From Tetrahymena thermophila SB210 (lineage: Eukaryota; Ciliophora; Oligohymenophorea; Hymenostomatida; Tetrahymenidae): a stretch of DNA of 64,000 nt. The stretch covers positions 1,054,001-1,118,000 of the forward strand of contig NW_002476567.1 in assembly GCF_000189635.1 (NCBI RefSeq). The letters are read 5' to 3'. The translations under genes and the position numbers were made by a program. This document shows positions 63,621 to 64,000 of the stretch, one piece after another (position 1 is the stretch's first letter; each line of letters begins with the position of its first letter). The notes beneath the pieces were generated by a model. That model saw only the letters and a program-made list of their open reading frames with translations, was not told the origin of the DNA and ran no database searches.

Positions 63621-64000
63621 AGTGCGTTTAATTAAGCAAGTCAACAAACAAATCATCAAATATTAGTTAATAATTTAATAACTATTTACATAAATTATTA
63701 AACATAATTTCTTTAACAATATATATACAAAAAATGAAATGATTTGATTAAATATTTTGATATTTAATTTGATTTGATTTTGATAATATTATTAACTATT
63801 TAGAAATCTTATATATACATAAATATAAATAAATCAAATTAATATATGTAATTTTATAAAAGAATTTATTTTAATAACTATAAATTAATTAGTTATCTTT
63901 GTTTATTCGCTAACAAGTCAGCTACAAGCAAGAAAGCCAACTAGCTAGTTATTTATTTCAAATTATTTGTTTGTTTGTTTTATAGTACTTAAATTATTTA
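63621..64000. other. 3' flank of the acetyltransferase gene; CAAG-type repeats
   Basis: A/T-rich spacer. AACAAACAAATCATCAAA lies just after the stop and a CAAGTCAGCTACAAGCAAG stretch at about 63914. The latter resembles the 5' repeat at 5475 and could belong to the leader of a gene beyond the window. Confidence 0.4.

Noticed and set aside
1..64000. tRNA, rRNA and CRISPR features
   Set aside because: No TTCRANNC-type T-loop with a matching acceptor stem, no rRNA core sequence and no regularly spaced short repeats were seen.

Overview
The window is a ciliate macronuclear chromosome segment, most like Tetrahymena. It is very A+T-rich. Real genes read straight through TAA and TAG as glutamine and stop only at TGA. 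Introns are short, A/T-rich and GT...AG. All gene models here use that code (nuclear code 6); a standard-code reading breaks almost every gene into fragments. No tRNA, rRNA, CRISPR array or bacterial-style operon was seen.

Layout, left to right. 1-5508: a frame-broken leucine-rich-repeat-like relic, a small possible gene, then a six-exon vacuolar-sorting-receptor-like membrane protein. 5509-13568: two large plus-strand genes, a MORN-repeat protein with a long Q/N-rich centre and a 13-exon coiled-coil protein. 13990-15447: a minus-strand gene whose ten recognised exons each encode one leucine-rich repeat, all joined by phase-2 introns. 15448-19523: mostly empty, with weak coding traces. 19524-26739: leucyl aminopeptidase, a Q/N-rich prion-like protein, and (minus) fructose-1,6-bisphosphatase. 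26950-27640: a decayed, possibly transposase-derived patch. 29021-34291: one very large surface-type protein (beta-propeller-like repeats, cadherin-like domain, one membrane span, long tail). 35440-42455: two tandem paralogues of a two-span membrane family that I do not recognise. 44391-46734: a mitochondrial-type Hsp70. 47129-52000: a leucine-rich-repeat gene followed by a decaying array of repeats and a copy of its own 3' end. 53177-63620: an EF-hand protein, a diflavin reductase of the NDOR1/Tah18 type, a MORN protein with a roughly 1000-residue Q/N-rich tail, and a GNAT acetyltransferase.

The genes do not form one pathway. Housekeeping enzymes (aminopeptidase, FBPase, Hsp70, diflavin reductase) sit among ciliate-expanded families (MORN, LRR, LVIVD-like, two-span membrane proteins). 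The aminopeptidase and FBPase have clearly more G/C-rich, biased codons than their neighbours, which suggests high expression. Exon boundaries were set by hand from reading frame and GT/AG sites. Total coding lengths divide by three and are free of TGA, but no transcript data were used.
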